64,000 nucleotides of DNA from Akebia trifoliata (lineage: Eukaryota; Streptophyta; Magnoliopsida; Ranunculales; Lardizabalaceae), in NCBI GenBank assembly GCA_017979445.1, contig CM030714.1:14813892-14877891 (forward strand), written 5' to 3'. The notes under the pieces were generated by a model. The model ran no database searches and was not told the origin of the DNA. It was given only the letters and a program-made list of their open reading frames with translations. Made by a program: the position numbers and the translations under genes. The first letter of the stretch is position 1. The number at the start of each line of letters is the position of its first letter. This document shows, piece by piece, positions 1-10,439 of the stretch.

Positions 1-149
1 TTTTTTACCCATCAAATTTTGTTTTTTTTTTCCTTTATCATCTCTACATAGTCTTTCTTAAATCACTTCCCAACACAATTTGAAGAATTCCGCAGAGAAC
101 ATTTTTGGCCTCAGAACTTTCCCTCCGTTCGTGTATCTAATGTCTTCCC

Positions 150-302
150 ATGCTGAAAGGCATTGCTTCCTTGTCTTTACGATCTATCTTCCTCGGCAAA
201 GCCTGCGTGCTGCTCCCGCTTCGAATGGATTGGATCCACTGCCTCTTCATTAGAAGCTTAAGATGTGGGCTTAAAGCTTTCACCTGGCTTTCCCGCTGTT
301 AA
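150..302 (+). CDS. IF2: Probable first coding exon of mitochondrial IF-2 (targeting peptide)
   Basis: An ATG at 150 opens 50 codons before TAA. The peptide is rich in Arg, Lys, Leu and Ser with almost no acidic residues, like a cleavable mitochondrial presequence (starts MLKGIASLSLRS). It contains IRSLR-C around codons 34-39. The base string AGATGT at 261-266 recurs in the same reading frame at 879-884, at the start of the next exon. Joining across this shared string gives a continuous frame (RSLR then CFHVSSEL). No ordinary GT-AG pair produces the join, so the exon end, probably 262-266, is unproven. Inference from composition and frame; the initiator could instead lie outside the window. 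Confidence 0.4.
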   Translation: MLKGIASLSLRSIFLGKACVLLPLRMDWIHCLFIRSLRCGLKAFTWLSRC

Positions 303-880
303 GTTAGAAATTGAATTGGATTGCTTATAAGCATTGACAACCTTATGAAAAAGATTGTGTTGTTATCCCCTTCTTTTAGCCATATGAATTTAGTTTTTTT
401 TGCTTAAACTGATTTCTTCCATTTTGGAGATCCTTAAGAATTCCTCCCCTGCATGTATTGTCCTGATTTTGCTCTATTATCTAACCTTCCTTGCTTCTCT
501 TTATTATCTAGCGCTCTAATATCTTTCTTTTTCATCTCCGCACTACAAAGTATTTAAATAAAATAGAATGTTGAAAAGTGTGTTTGCTTGAATCTGATAC
601 ATTGTATGACACGATATCCAACACAACAAATTCTTGATAAATTGAGTGTCCTTATTACGTAGTTTCTTCTCCAATGTAAGAAAACGTCACACGCTAAATA
701 TTAGCAAGCTTTAAATATTTGTAAAAGAGGACTTTTCAAATTCCTTGGTAGCTTTGCTATTTTTAATTCGTAATTTGATTTGATTTTGTCTTATGTTTCA
801 TGCTTTCTTTTGCCGTCTTAAACATCAAGTTGTTGCTGGTAATTGAAATAATCAAATTCTCAACGTTTGAGATTGTGCAG

Positions 881-1211
881 ATGTTTTCATGTGAGCTCTG
901 AGCTATTGGCAAGGGCAAGAAAGGAGGAGGTGTTTGGTTTAAAAGCTCCCAAGAGAGCGAAGTTTGTAAAAAAGGACAGTAGGACTCAACCACCTGTTGA
1001 AGCTCCGTATGTGCCTCCTAAACCAGACAAAAGGACAAGATCCATGCCTGATAAAACGATTGATATTTTCGAAGGCATGACTATTTCTGAGCTTGCAAAA
1101 CGGGCTGGTAAATCAATATCTGCTCTGCAAGATATCGTTGTAAATGTTGGAGAAAAGATTGATTCAGAGTTTGACCCTATTAGCATAGATATTGCTGAGC
1201 TGGTTGCAATG
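881..1211 (+). CDS. IF2: Mitochondrial translation initiation factor IF-2, N-terminal exon
   Basis: This exon follows a pyrimidine-poor but usable acceptor (TGTGCAG, ending 880) and ends after an ATG codon at 1211, before GTATTT. It encodes a basic linker (LKAPKRAKFVKK) and then the IF-2 N-domain, with the motif IDIFEGMTISELAKRAGKS and ending AELVAM. In bacterial and organellar IF-2 this small domain lies just upstream of the GTPase. Codon phase at the 3' end is 0 and fits the next exon exactly, giving [10 protein letters not shown] as in the family. The frame is open upstream only to 852, so the start codon must come from an earlier exon. Confidence 0.85.
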
Positions 1212-1874
1212 GTATTTCCTTTTTTAATATTGCGGAATCCTCTTTTTAAAATTATATGATTCTCCTGTTTCTTTTGATAATTACTTAGGTCAGGATGGAC
1301 TGGTAGTCTGCACTGGTATCCCCTTTTGGGTATATAGTATTAAATTCGATATATCTTCACGAAATATACCAAAATATTTTCATTTCCACAAGGTCCAACA
1401 TGAAATTTAACCGACTATTTCTTTTTATATATATTTCAATGGAAATAACTATTCATTGTGTAGTCAAACGTTGTTGATCTTCATTATCATACTTAATTAT
1501 TTACTGTATTCTTAAGACATAGTAGTGTATTTTCATGTCTCTTTTATCACTGTCTACAGTTTTACTAGAAAATTCCTCAATATTTCATCAATTCCCTGAA
1601 AATGTATTAATTTCTTCGCTTTTCAAACTGTGTACATTTTCAGACCGGCCAGAAATAGACACTGAAATCAAAATTTAATACCTTGGCTGGGTATTGCCGT
1701 TGTGGCAAGATCCAATGTAAATAATCTATCTATATGGCCTCTAATCTCTTTTCTATTTATACTTCTTACTGAAGTAGATGTTCTATACGATGTGCGTATG
1801 GTGCTAGATGGAAATTTTCATATTGGGAAATACATGTGTGGTGTACCATTAATATAAGGTTTTCCACTTATCAG
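1212..1874 (+). other. IF-2 intron (663 bp)
   Basis: AT-rich intron bounded by GTATTT and TTATCAG, phase 0. No coding potential or recognisable repeat was seen inside it. Confidence 0.8.
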
Positions 1875-2915
1875 GAAGTTGGAGTCAATGTTAGAAGACT
1901 ACACTCCAATGAAGGCGCAGAACTCCAACCACGCCCACCAGTTGTGACAGTCATGGGTCATGTCGATCACGGTAAAACTTCTCTTTTAGATTCCTTACGT
2001 CAAACATCTGTTGCAGCCAAGGAAGCCGGAGGCATCACGCAGCATCTTGGTGCATTTGTCGTGGACATGCCATCAGGAGCGTCGATCACATTCCTTGATA
2101 CCCCTGGTCATGCCGCCTTCAGTGCGATGCGTGCAAGAGGTGCTGCAGTCACAGATATTGTAGTGCTTGTGGTTGCAGCTGATGATGGTGTGATGCCCCA
2201 AACTCTCGAAGCCATGTCCCATGCCGAAGTTGCTAAAGTACCGATTGTGGTTGCAATTAACAAATGTGATAAACCGACCGCGAACCCAGAAAGGGTAAGA
2301 ATCCAGCTCGGTTCCGAGGGCTTGCAGTTAGAAGATATGGGTGGAGATGTTCAAGTGGTTGAAGTCTCGGCAATGAGTAAGATTGGATTGGATAAGTTGG
2401 AGGAGGCTTTGCTTCTCCAAGCTGAAATGATGGATTTGAAAGCACGTGTGGATGGACCTGCTCAAGCTTATGTAGTGGAAGCGAGGCTTGATCGAGGGCG
2501 GGGCCCGTTGGCTACTGCAATAGTGAAGGCGGGGACTTTGATATCTGGGCAACATGTGGTTGTCGGTGCTCAGTGGGGGAGAATTAGGGCTATTAGGGAT
2601 ATGCTGGGAAAAGTTAAGGAGAGGGCATTACCTGCAATGCCTATCGAGATTGAAGGGCTTAAGGGGCTTCCCATGGCTGGTGATGATATTGTTGTTGTGG
2701 ATTCAGAGGAGAGAGCGAGAATGTTGAGTGCGGGAAGGAAAAAAAAATTTGAGAAAGATAGGCTTACAAAAATTGATGAAGGGAGGATTGAAACTACTAC
2801 CGATGCATTGGAAGATGTGCCCCAGAGGGTCGAGTTGCCAATTATAGTTAAAGCAGATGTGCAGGGCACCGTCCAAGCAGTCAAGGATGCATTAAATAGT
2901 CTGAACAGTCCTCAG
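1875..2915 (+). CDS. IF2: Mitochondrial translation initiation factor IF-2, GTPase and domain II exon
   Basis: Core of a translational GTPase that, in this family, brings initiator fMet-tRNA to the small ribosomal subunit and promotes subunit joining; here it should act in mitochondria. All five G motifs are present in order: G1 [10 protein letters not shown]2 GGITQHLG, G3 DTPGHAAF, G4 NKCD and G5 SAMSKIGLD. They are followed by the beta-barrel domain II ([20 protein letters not shown]) and the start of domain III ([14 protein letters not shown]). The acceptor is TTATCAG and the donor CAG-GTATGC, both phase 0. No stop or frameshift occurs. Together with the other exons it gives about 650 residues plus the presequence, normal for plant mitochondrial IF-2. 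It lacks the plastid-type N-terminal extension, which favours the mitochondrial paralogue. Confidence 0.95.
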
Positions 2916-3183
2916 GTATGCCAAACATTTATTTCTTGCTGGATTGTTTAAAGAGAGATTCTATTGCCACACCAACTTTTGCTAATGCCACCCCAATTCA
3001 TATGTAAATCACCAAAGAATTAGCACACATCTTGGGCTGGCATTAGCAAACTTTGGTGTGGCAATAGAAGCTCTCTTGTTGAAATGACGTTGGCGGTTGA
3101 TCATTATACAACATCAATTATGGACTATTCTTTTGTTGATTATTCGTATATGCTAAACCTTCTCTCTTAAACCTCATTGCCAG
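2916..3183 (+). other. IF-2 intron (268 bp) carrying a MITE
   Basis: GT-AG intron, phase 0, between GTATGC and ATTGCCAG. Nearly half of it is the inverted-repeat element at 2952-3076. Confidence 0.8.
2952..3076. mobile_element. MITE with long terminal inverted repeats in IF-2 intron
   Basis: A 125-bp element whose ends pair over about 39 bp: the left arm begins AGAGAGATTCTATTGCCACA, and the right arm read backwards begins AGAGAGCTTCTATTGCCACA. Only about 45 bp of spacer separates the arms, so the transcript would form a strong hairpin within the pre-mRNA. No transposase is encoded. The target duplication is not clear. A diverged relative appears to lie at about 18418-18505 (same TGCCACACCAA end motif). 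Confidence 0.8.
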
Positions 3184-3333
3184 GTTTTTGTGAATATATT
3201 TCATGCTGGTGCTGGCCCTATTTCCCAGTCTGATGTGGATTTAGCACAAGCTTGTGGTGCATGCATAGTTGGGTTCAATGTACGCAATCCACCAAGTTCT
3301 GTTACTCAGTCAGCAAATCGAGCAAATATAAAG
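3184..3333 (+). CDS. IF2: Mitochondrial translation initiation factor IF-2, domain III exon
   Basis: A 50-codon exon between acceptor ATTGCCAG and donor AAG-GTACCA, phase 0 at both ends. It reads VFVNIFHAGAGPISQSDVDL and continues into IVGFNVR, which matches the conserved IF-2 domain III (bacterial equivalents have HSGVGAITESDV and GFNVR). No lesion was seen. Confidence 0.92.
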
Positions 3334-3789
3334 GTACCATTCTTTCATTGGTCTTGTTCTTTGTTTTCTCATGAAGCTTTTCCATCAAATTCTTCTTTAA
3401 CTTGTAGTAAGGTGAAAACAAATTAAAAGGAATACAGATCTATTTTTAGTTATTTTCTTGGGATCTGGGGATCAGGAAATCATATAAATTTTTTTCGAGA
3501 GGAGGAATCCCAAGGCACCCTTTTGCCATCTTTGTACCATTATGAGGTAGCCGCCCTAATTTAGCTTATAAGTAATGAGATACCTTAGATTTCCTCACTA
3601 AAGAATTAGGAAAAACTGAATAAGTGATAAACTATGCCCAGAATAATGAAATCTAAGTGACTAGGAGGCCTAAGAATTGTCACACATTGATCCTCACTAA
3701 TACAATATGCCACATATCATAAATATGTTAATACTTCAGTTAATTTAAGTAGACAATACTCTATACTTTCATTAAGTCAAATCCTCAAA

Positions 3790-6080
3790 ACAAGGTTGTT
3801 AACATTAAAAGATGGAAGAGGGTGTGAAATTAAGGGATGCTGAAGATTGAGATGGCAGGCCTTTGCAAATAAATTGATGATGGAAGACATACAAAACTTA
3901 GAGGCAATGAGAGTAGAGTGATGTGGGATGAAGTAGCTAAAGGCATTAAAAGAGTATCTTTGGGAGTCTATGGGAAAACAAAACTTGATTGTAGAAGTAT
4001 AATGATGGTGTTCAAATGGTCAATGGAGAAAAAGATCCATTACAAGTTGGGGCTAATAATTATAAGGAGAAAAAACTAGGAAATATGAAAATACAAAAAA
4101 GAAAGGAGACAAAGAAAGTGGTAAGTCAAGTGGCGCACCATATTTGGTCGCACTTCTTATCTTTGTTTGGTATAGTGGGTTGCTTCCCCCGATCAGTCAA
4201 GTCGGTTTTGGAATCTTGGTTGATGTGGGGAGGTTTTTTCTCTTCTTCCAAACGAGTCCTTTGGTTCTTGGTGCCGTTTGCAATTTGCTGGGGAATTTGG
4301 AAAGATCGCAATCGCTGTATTTTTGAGGGGAAAGTGTCTACGTTGGAAGGATTAGTTATGTCGATTTTGGAGATTCTGTTCTCTTGGTGTAAACTTTATA
4401 AGGATTTTAAAGGGGTCTTCTTTGAAGACTTCATTGTAAGATGGGATAGGTTTGCTCTTTATCGCGAGAGTGATTGGTTCCTCCCGCTTTATTGTTGTTT
4501 TCTTTTCTTATTTTCCCTCTTTGTTGTGAGTTGGTCTTCTCGACCCCCCTCGTTGTTCTTTTCAATAAATTCATCTTTACTGATAAAAAAAAGAGAAAGA
4601 AAGTGGTAAGTGAAGCTAATCATAAGGCATGTGATGATCTATACAATACATTGGGTGCTAGGGAAGGTGAAAATATGTTTACAAGGTGGCATGAAGTATA
4701 GAAAGAAAAACTAAATACTTAGATAATGTCAGGTGCATTAAAATTAAGGATGAGAGTCTTGGTTAGAGATGAAAAAATTAGATAAAGTTGGATAAATGAG
4801 GACTACCGAATAGATTTGGGGCTAGCAAGAGATATATGAGAGATTCAGGAGCCACACTTTATAAAAAATAGGGTTTAGGAAGTGAAAACAATAATAGAAA
4901 AGATGAAAATAGGAAAGGCTTTAGGTTTAGGTGGTATTTTGATATATTTATGGAAATGTGTGGGAAGTTTTGGTTTGTCATGGCTACCTCAACTATTCAA
5001 TAATATTTTGAAGACTGAAAAAATGTTAGATGAATGGAGAAAATGTATCATAGCACTTATAAATAAGAAAAAAGAAGCATACACAAGTATCAATGTATAA
5101 AACTTATGAATCACCTTATGAAACTATGGGAAAGAGTGATTTGAATAAAAGTTTAAGAAAAAAAAATGAATATGCAGAACCAATTTGATCTTATACCATG
5201 TCCACAGCCATCAGGCCTATCTTTTTTACTTAGACAAGAAGTTCAAATAAAACAGGGAAAATCTCCATATGGTTTTTTTACTAACTTTGATAATCATGCG
5301 ACCAAGTACCAAGAAAGTTAATTTTCTGGGTATCAGGAAAGAAACGAGTCCCTAATGGATATAGTGATTTAATTAAGGATATGTACTAGAGGATTATGAT
5401 TAGTGTGAGAGAGAATGGAAAGGAAATAAATGAGTTCTCAATTACAATTGGTTTACATCAGGGATTGACTTTGGGTTTATAAATTGCTCATATTCAAGAA
5501 CGCTTATCTTGGTGTAAGTTATTTGCAAATGGGGTAGTATTAGTTGATGAGAATAGAGTCGGAATCAATAAAAAACTTGTATTGTGGAGAGATGTTGAAA
5601 TCCAAGAGCTTAGGAATAAGCATAATTAAGATCAATTACATGGAGTGCAAATTTATATTAATCCTTCTTGGGAAGAATGTCCAATAAATACTGATAGTAT
5701 GGAACTTGAAGCGTTTCGTTGTCTCATGTTTATTATTTATAAGGCTGGGGAAATTGAGGGTGATGTTGTCTATAAAATCATAATTTGATGGCTATAATGG
5801 ACTAATGAAGGTATGCTTTTGGAGTGCTATGTGACCGACACATACCATTCAAATCAGAAAGGAAATTTATTTTTAGAGGACAATAAGACCAACTATGTTT
5901 TATGGAGTCAAATGTTGGACGGTCAAGAAGCATCTTGTTAATTGATTGAGTGTAGCGAAGATGAGGATGTTGAAAAGAATAAAATTAGAAATGAATGCAC
6001 TTAGGACATGTAGGAGTAGCTTCAATAGTTGAACTAAGAGGAAGTAGATTGAGATTGTTTGTCCATGCTCCATGAAGGCC
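3790..6080 (+). mobile_element. Degenerate RTE-type LINE (non-LTR retrotransposon)
   Basis: Fragments of one LINE reverse transcriptase read in family order across stops and frameshifts: the linker helix with SEANHKACDDLYNTLGAREG (near 4610-4670), the RT finger with KIGKALGLGGILIYLWKC and DEWRKCIIALINKKK (4882-5080), the palm with ITIGLHQGLTLG (about 5440-5480), then WCKLFANGVVLVDENRVG (about 5515-5570). The catalytic box is FANG instead of FADD, so both aspartates are lost. A C-terminal relic (KMRMLKRIKLEMNALRTCRS) ends it near 6030. The order and motifs are typical of plant RTE elements. It is interrupted by the L1 at 4127-4595. Dead copy, sense to the host gene. Confidence 0.85.
4127..4595 (+). 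mobile_element. 5'-truncated L1 LINE nested in the RTE element
   Basis: A 469-bp insertion flanked by a perfect 16-bp direct repeat AAAGAAAGTGGTAAGT at 4111-4126 and 4596-4611. Removing it restores the RTE reading into SEANHKACDD. It encodes the C-terminal zf-RVT-like end of a plant L1 ORF2 (FLSLFGIVGCFPRSVKSVLE, then CWGIWKDRNRCIFEGK, then WDRFALY) and ends with a 3' UTR and an A-rich tail (GATAAAAAAAAGAG). Truncation plus a long target duplication is the signature of target-primed reverse transcription. Confidence 0.88.
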
Positions 6081-6089
6081 AGTTATTAT

Positions 6090-6150
6090 TTTTGTTTTTG
6101 ATAGGTATAAAAAGATTTTATTGAAAAATAAGACAGAAAACGACGGCCAA
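6090..6150 (-). mobile_element. Possible 3' tail of an L1 LINE, reverse orientation
   Basis: Read on the minus strand this segment gives TTTTCAATAAAATCTTTTTA followed by CCTATCAAAAAC, which resembles the 3' ends of plant L1 elements. No coding part is recognisable upstream on that strand. Weak call from a short motif. Confidence 0.35.
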
Positions 6151-7905
6151 GGTAGCCACCAAATAAGGCTCACAACAAAGCAAAGAAAAAAAAAAGAAGG
6201 AAAATTACACTTGGAAGGAATAGCAAGTTGATGGTGGAAGATCTGAAAGAACATGGATTGAGGAGATGGTGAAAGAGAATATGAACCCACTTCCAATTAT
6301 AGACATGGCACTTGACATAATTGAATGGAGGAACTGATTCATTTAGCCAAAGTCGAATCTTTGATAGGAGGCTTCGATGATGCAATGGTCCAGGCATCTC
6401 TCTCCTTTTCAACCTATTGAATCAATAGAAGGCTCCATGAAAGAGTATGTCCCCATATCCACTACAACATCAGTTACAACATGTATCTTGATTTTTGAAT
6501 TACTTTCTATCTGAAAAGATCACTTACATTATCATGTTCTTTGTGCTAGAAAAACTAGGTAACAACATTTCATGACAGTCCAGGACTTTGCTTACTCCAA
6601 CAACAATAGTAGACCTGACCACAATCCACTCTTGGTCTCTTTTAGAGGCTGAATGGGAAGAAAGAACAACCCATAAGAGCTTCTAGCTTTAGCATCATCT
6701 GAGGACTGTCCAAGTTGTTGACGAGGGGTGCACTCTAGATTCCCAAAGTTGATACCATAGTTGATGTAAACAAAAAGGACTGTCCTTGAGAAGTCCACTT
6801 ATCCAATCTTTGGTTTGTGATCTGCAAGTCGTTCTTTCCTAATTTTTTAAATGAGCAAAATTAGACTTGAGATAAAATGTGCACTAAAATTTACAAAGTC
6901 TAGTTAATTGTAATGTGAGGATATATATTTGTGATGTCGACAGTGTTCTGTCCACATGAAAAAATCAATGGGTCTGCAGCGTTTGACCCATTTGTCCAGT
7001 ATTGATCCACAAATCAATCTGACAAACAAGGCAATCAAATTGCCAAGCTTTTATCATATATGATTATATAGGTGTGGCCACGGTTCAAAATATTGACGAA
7101 ACACAATGGAATACGAAATATAGATTGTTTCCGTGTTTTTTCGGAAAAAAACAAAGAAGGGAGAGGTTAGAAGAAGAAGAAGAAGATGAAGAAGCTAGGG
7201 TGCTGCTGCATCTTCACCTTCTTCCCCTTTACTTTGTGAAGAAGCTAGGGTCTTTTATTTAAGTTATACCCTTGACTTGGTCTTCTCTATAAGATTAGGC
7301 TATTTAAATAAAACAACCCTCTAGACTGGGTTACTTAAATAAAAACCCTTCATTTTAATAACTATTTCAAGCACCCAATATTTTTTTAAATTGATTACAT
7401 GCCCTTTGACCATGGTCTTTTGTAAAAGGCTTCTTTTATAATTCAAAATAAAAAAAGGCATAAATATAGTCATTTTCTAGCTGGGTATCCCGATTGAGTA
7501 TATGTCTAAGAAGGGGTCTCTTCCCGAGGGAAATATCCATATAAGTACGAGCATTATATCGAAAGTTTTGGTTTTTGAAAACACTGAAACATTGCATCAG
7601 AACGAGATTGTAAATGATGGGTGTGGCCTTGTACAAGCTCCCAACTAAAGGCCTAGCTTGGGACATGTAATATCACATAATAAGCTGATGGTCGGTCTTT
7701 TCTCTTTAAAGACAACTTGGTGTGGCCAAAAAAAATTCTGGGTACATGGAGAAAGAATACAGTTTAATTAGCTGATATACATTAAAATCATATAAATAAT
7801 ACATTATTATTGAGTCGGCATGTATCGGAAAGTCATGAAGTGTCCCTAAATTCTTCACGATCCTGATTCCTGACTTTCAATAATTCTTTCTTTTCTTCTG
7901 TATAG

Positions 7906-8340
7906 ATGAAGTTCCACCGTGTAATCTACCACCTTTTGGAGGACATGGGCAATCTGATTGTAGAAAGGGCCCCAGGGACTTTCGAGACCCATGTTGCTGG
8001 GGAAGCCCATGTTTTGAGCATTTTTGAACTCAAGGGGAGGAGCAAATCCAAAGGAGAGGATGTGAAGATAGCTGGTTGTAAGGTTATTGATGGTCATGTT
8101 ACCAAGTCATTGACTATGAGGCTTTTGAGGAGTGGAGAGGTCGTCTTCGAGGGATCATGTTCGTCACTTAAGCGGGAGAAGCAGGATGTTGAGACTGTTG
8201 GCAAGGGGAGTGAGTGTGGTCTTGTGATACTTGGTTGCGATGATCTTCAGATTGGAGACACCATTCAGTGCTTAGAGCAAGTGAACAGGAAGCCTAAGTT
8301 TGTGTCTTCAGAGAGTGGGGCTGTTCGGATTGAGTGCTAA
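7906..8340 (+). CDS. IF2: Mitochondrial translation initiation factor IF-2, C-terminal exon
   Basis: Last coding exon, from acceptor TTCTGTATAG to the TAA at 8338-8340; 144 codons, intact. It starts MKFHRVIYHLLEDM, matching the end of IF-2 domain III (IIYxLIDDV in bacteria), and continues into the domain IV barrel (GKGSECGLVILGCDDLQIGD, then IQCLEQVNRK). In the family domain IV contacts the initiator tRNA acceptor end. The exon begins with a Met codon, but it is internal: the preceding exon ends in phase 0 with NIK, and the join reads as continuous IF-2. Confidence 0.93.
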   Translation: MKFHRVIYHLLEDMGNLIVERAPGTFETHVAGEAHVLSIFELKGRSKSKGEDVKIAGCKVIDGHVTKSLTMRLLRSGEVVFEGSCSSLKREKQDVETVGKGSECGLVILGCDDLQIGDTIQCLEQVNRKPKFVSSESGAVRIEC

Positions 8341-8869
8341 CAATGCCCCTGCATAGGAATGGTATGTTTATTATGATTATCATTGGAATATAGAGACATT
8401 TTTTTTTTAATATTAAATTTTCTATATTTGCCCATGCTTTTCTTGATAATTTCAAGGGGCTTTTGTTCTTTTTTATGCAGAATAAAATTTCTTTGTGAAT
8501 TAGCTATTGAGGGCTAATTCATCAATTTTGAGACCTTTTCATATATTTGCTACCAGTTTACCTATTTGTTGCAAGTCTATTTTTTTGGCTTGTTAAACCT
8601 GTCCTGGTCATGTAATTTAGTGAAGTTAAGCTTCGAGGTTTATTTGGGAACTCTGGTGTGCCAAGGGCTTTTCTGTATGAGGAAAATTTTGCGGCTTATT
8701 AATATTTTCCCCATACATAAGAAATGGATGCATTCATTTGTTGTTGGCTTAAATTTTTCATATTTTGTAGAAAGTATCAAAACAGTCATGAATGAGGCCA
8801 ATATTACTGGCCCAGCCATATTTTTAAAGCATTCATTAGAAGTTTAGAAGAGCAATATACCTGTTTTGA

Positions 8870-8872
<3 letters not shown>
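8341..8872 (+). other. IF-2 3' UTR and downstream flank
   Basis: T-rich sequence after the IF-2 stop. AATAAA at 8481-8486 is a plausible polyadenylation signal about 140 bp past the stop. No further gene is seen before the TA microsatellite at 8873. Confidence 0.5.

Positions 8873-8915
<43 letters not shown>
8873..8915. repeat. (TA)n microsatellite
   Basis: About 43 bp of uninterrupted AT alternation directly abutting the first hairpin MITE. Shorter TA runs at 9282-9296, 9604-9620 and 9681-9702 separate the next elements. Confidence 0.95.
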
Positions 8916-8918
<3 letters not shown>

Positions 8919-9281
8919 AAATGTTCAGCAACAAACATTTTGGCAAAACATTTTTCAAAATATGGGTTAGAGGTTTTGGAATGGGCTGATTTTTGGTGAG
9001 GATGATCTCTACGGTGAGGAGATCATCATCACCAAAAATCAGCCCATTCCAAAACCTCTTACCCATCAAAAATGGCTTACAAAAAATGGACGGTCCACGA
9101 TTTCCCAACTTGTAAACATGGGGCTAGAAGTTTTGGAATGGACTGATTTTTGATGAGGATGATCTCCTCACCATAGAGATCATCCTCACCAAAAATCAGC
9201 TCATTCCAAAACCTCTAACCTATGTTTTGAAAAATGTTTTGCCAAAATGTTTGCCAAAATGTTTGTTGCTGAAAGGGACCC
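8916..9281. mobile_element. Hairpin MITE copy A (three-stem element)
   Basis: Ends are inverted repeats: GGGAAATGTTCAGCAACAAA on the left, GTTGCTGAAAGGGACCC on the right. The outer arms pair over about 50 bp. Between them lie two further near-perfect hairpins, about 8970-9059 and 9128-9216, each built from the arm TTTTGGAATGGGCTGATTTT and its complement. The whole element can fold as a cloverleaf. It is flanked on both sides by TA dinucleotide runs and encodes nothing. Confidence 0.85.
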
Positions 9282-9296
9282 ATATATATATATATA

Positions 9297-9603
9297 GGGT
9301 AGCGTTCAATGGCAAACTTTTTGGCAAAACATTTTTCAAAACTTGAGTTAGAAGTTTTGGAATGGGCTGATTTTTGGTGATGATGATCTCTACGGTGAGG
9401 AGATCATCCTCACCAAAAATGAGCCCATTCCAAAACTTCTAACCCATGTTTACAAGTTGAAAAATCGTGGACTGTCCATTTTTTGCAAACTGTTTTAGAG
9501 ATCATCCTCATCAAAAATCAGCCCATTCCAAAACTTCTAACTCATGTTTTGAAAAATGTTTTGCCAAAAAGTTTGCTAAAAAGTTTGCCATTGAACGTGA
9601 CCC
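9297..9603. mobile_element. Hairpin MITE copy B
   Basis: Same family as the element ending at 9281, with ends GGGTAGCGTTCAATGGCAAA and TTTGCCATTGAACGTGACCC. The first internal hairpin (about 9353-9441) is complete. The left arm of the second is deleted, leaving only the right arm (about 9500-9540). Confidence 0.83.
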
Positions 9604-9620
9604 ATATATATATATATATA

Positions 9621-9680
9621 GGGAAATGTTCAGCAACAAGCCAAAATGTTTGCCAAAATGTTTGTTGCTGAACGGGACCC
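9621..9680. mobile_element. Hairpin MITE copy C (60-bp deletion derivative)
   Basis: Only the outer terminal repeats remain: GGGAAATGTTCAGCAACAAG joined to TTTGTTGCTGAACGGGACCC. Again bordered by TA runs. Confidence 0.8.
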
Positions 9681-9702
9681 ATATATATATATATATATAT
9701 AT

Positions 9703-10439
9703 CCAAAATGGATACCCATTTTTCTTTCTAGCCTTCTTGCGAACCTTAAATAAAAGAACATGTTTATTTTTATTTTTATATATTATAAATAAATCATGAA
9801 AAAGCTAGTACTACATTTTGGGTTTATTACATGTTGAAAACAAAGGTATAAAAGGTAAATTCAGTTATCAAAATTGGTATATAGCATTTTTGATAGATGT
9901 TTAAAAAAAATTTAACTGGTTAGTAATTTGGGCAAAATTCTTGGTTATTTCTGGTAAAATACTTTTATTTATTTATTATTATTTAATTTTCTTTTCATTA
10001 TAAACGGTACTTGTCTTCTCTTATAGTTGATTTTGCTAAAGCGAATTTGGCAGTCTTGATTGATGTATGGAGCAAGTTAGAGGATAATGATTCTTAGAAT
10101 ACACATCCCATACTTCTAAGAAAGAAACCCTAGTAGTACTCATTGAGAGAGGAATGATCCTTTCAAAACCTTGTATCCATCCTTAAAACCTTCAAACTAA
10201 CCTGTGATGGCAGTTGAAATAGCAAAAGTTGTCTGTGAGAAACCTCAGACAAATAAGGTCAATGAAATTTAATTTGGTACGGAAATTCTTGAAAGAGCAG
10301 TGATACAATACTTCGCAAAACCCAGCCACACAGGGTGCTGGAGATCGTTGAACCATATTTGGGACCAAAGCTTTCATCCTATACAGTCACCATAGTCATT
10401 TTGTAATCCCTAGGACTCTGATACTTGATCATGGTTTCA
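9703..10439. other. AT-rich non-coding stretch
   Basis: No gene, repeat family or regulatory signal that I recognise. Confidence 0.5.

Larger units (their letters stand above)
3334..7905 (+). other. IF-2 large intron (4.6 kb) filled with retroelement debris
   Basis: GT-AG intron (GTACCA to CTGTATAG), phase 0. It contains a dead RTE-type LINE at about 3790-6080, a truncated L1 nested in it at 4127-4595, and what looks like an L1 tail in reverse orientation near 6090-6150. The stretches 3334-3790 and about 6150-7905 hold no gene or repeat that I recognise; scattered short frames there show no family motif. Confidence 0.8.

Noticed and set aside
1836..2951. IF-2 as a bacterial infB gene or organellar DNA
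   Set aside because: The gene is split by GT-AG introns with matching phases and sits among plant retroelements; no operon or bacterial neighbours.
4144..4609. A separate small hydrophobic protein gene
   Set aside because: The sequence is the C-terminal end of an L1 ORF2 flanked by a 16-bp target duplication.
6592..6798. Possible gene fragment on the minus strand in the last IF-2 intron
   Set aside because: A 68-codon frame with no recognisable motif and no flanking support; left unassigned.
9467..9799. 110-codon frame overlapping TA repeats
   Set aside because: It runs across hairpin MITEs and microsatellite; the tyrosine-isoleucine runs are translated TA repeats.
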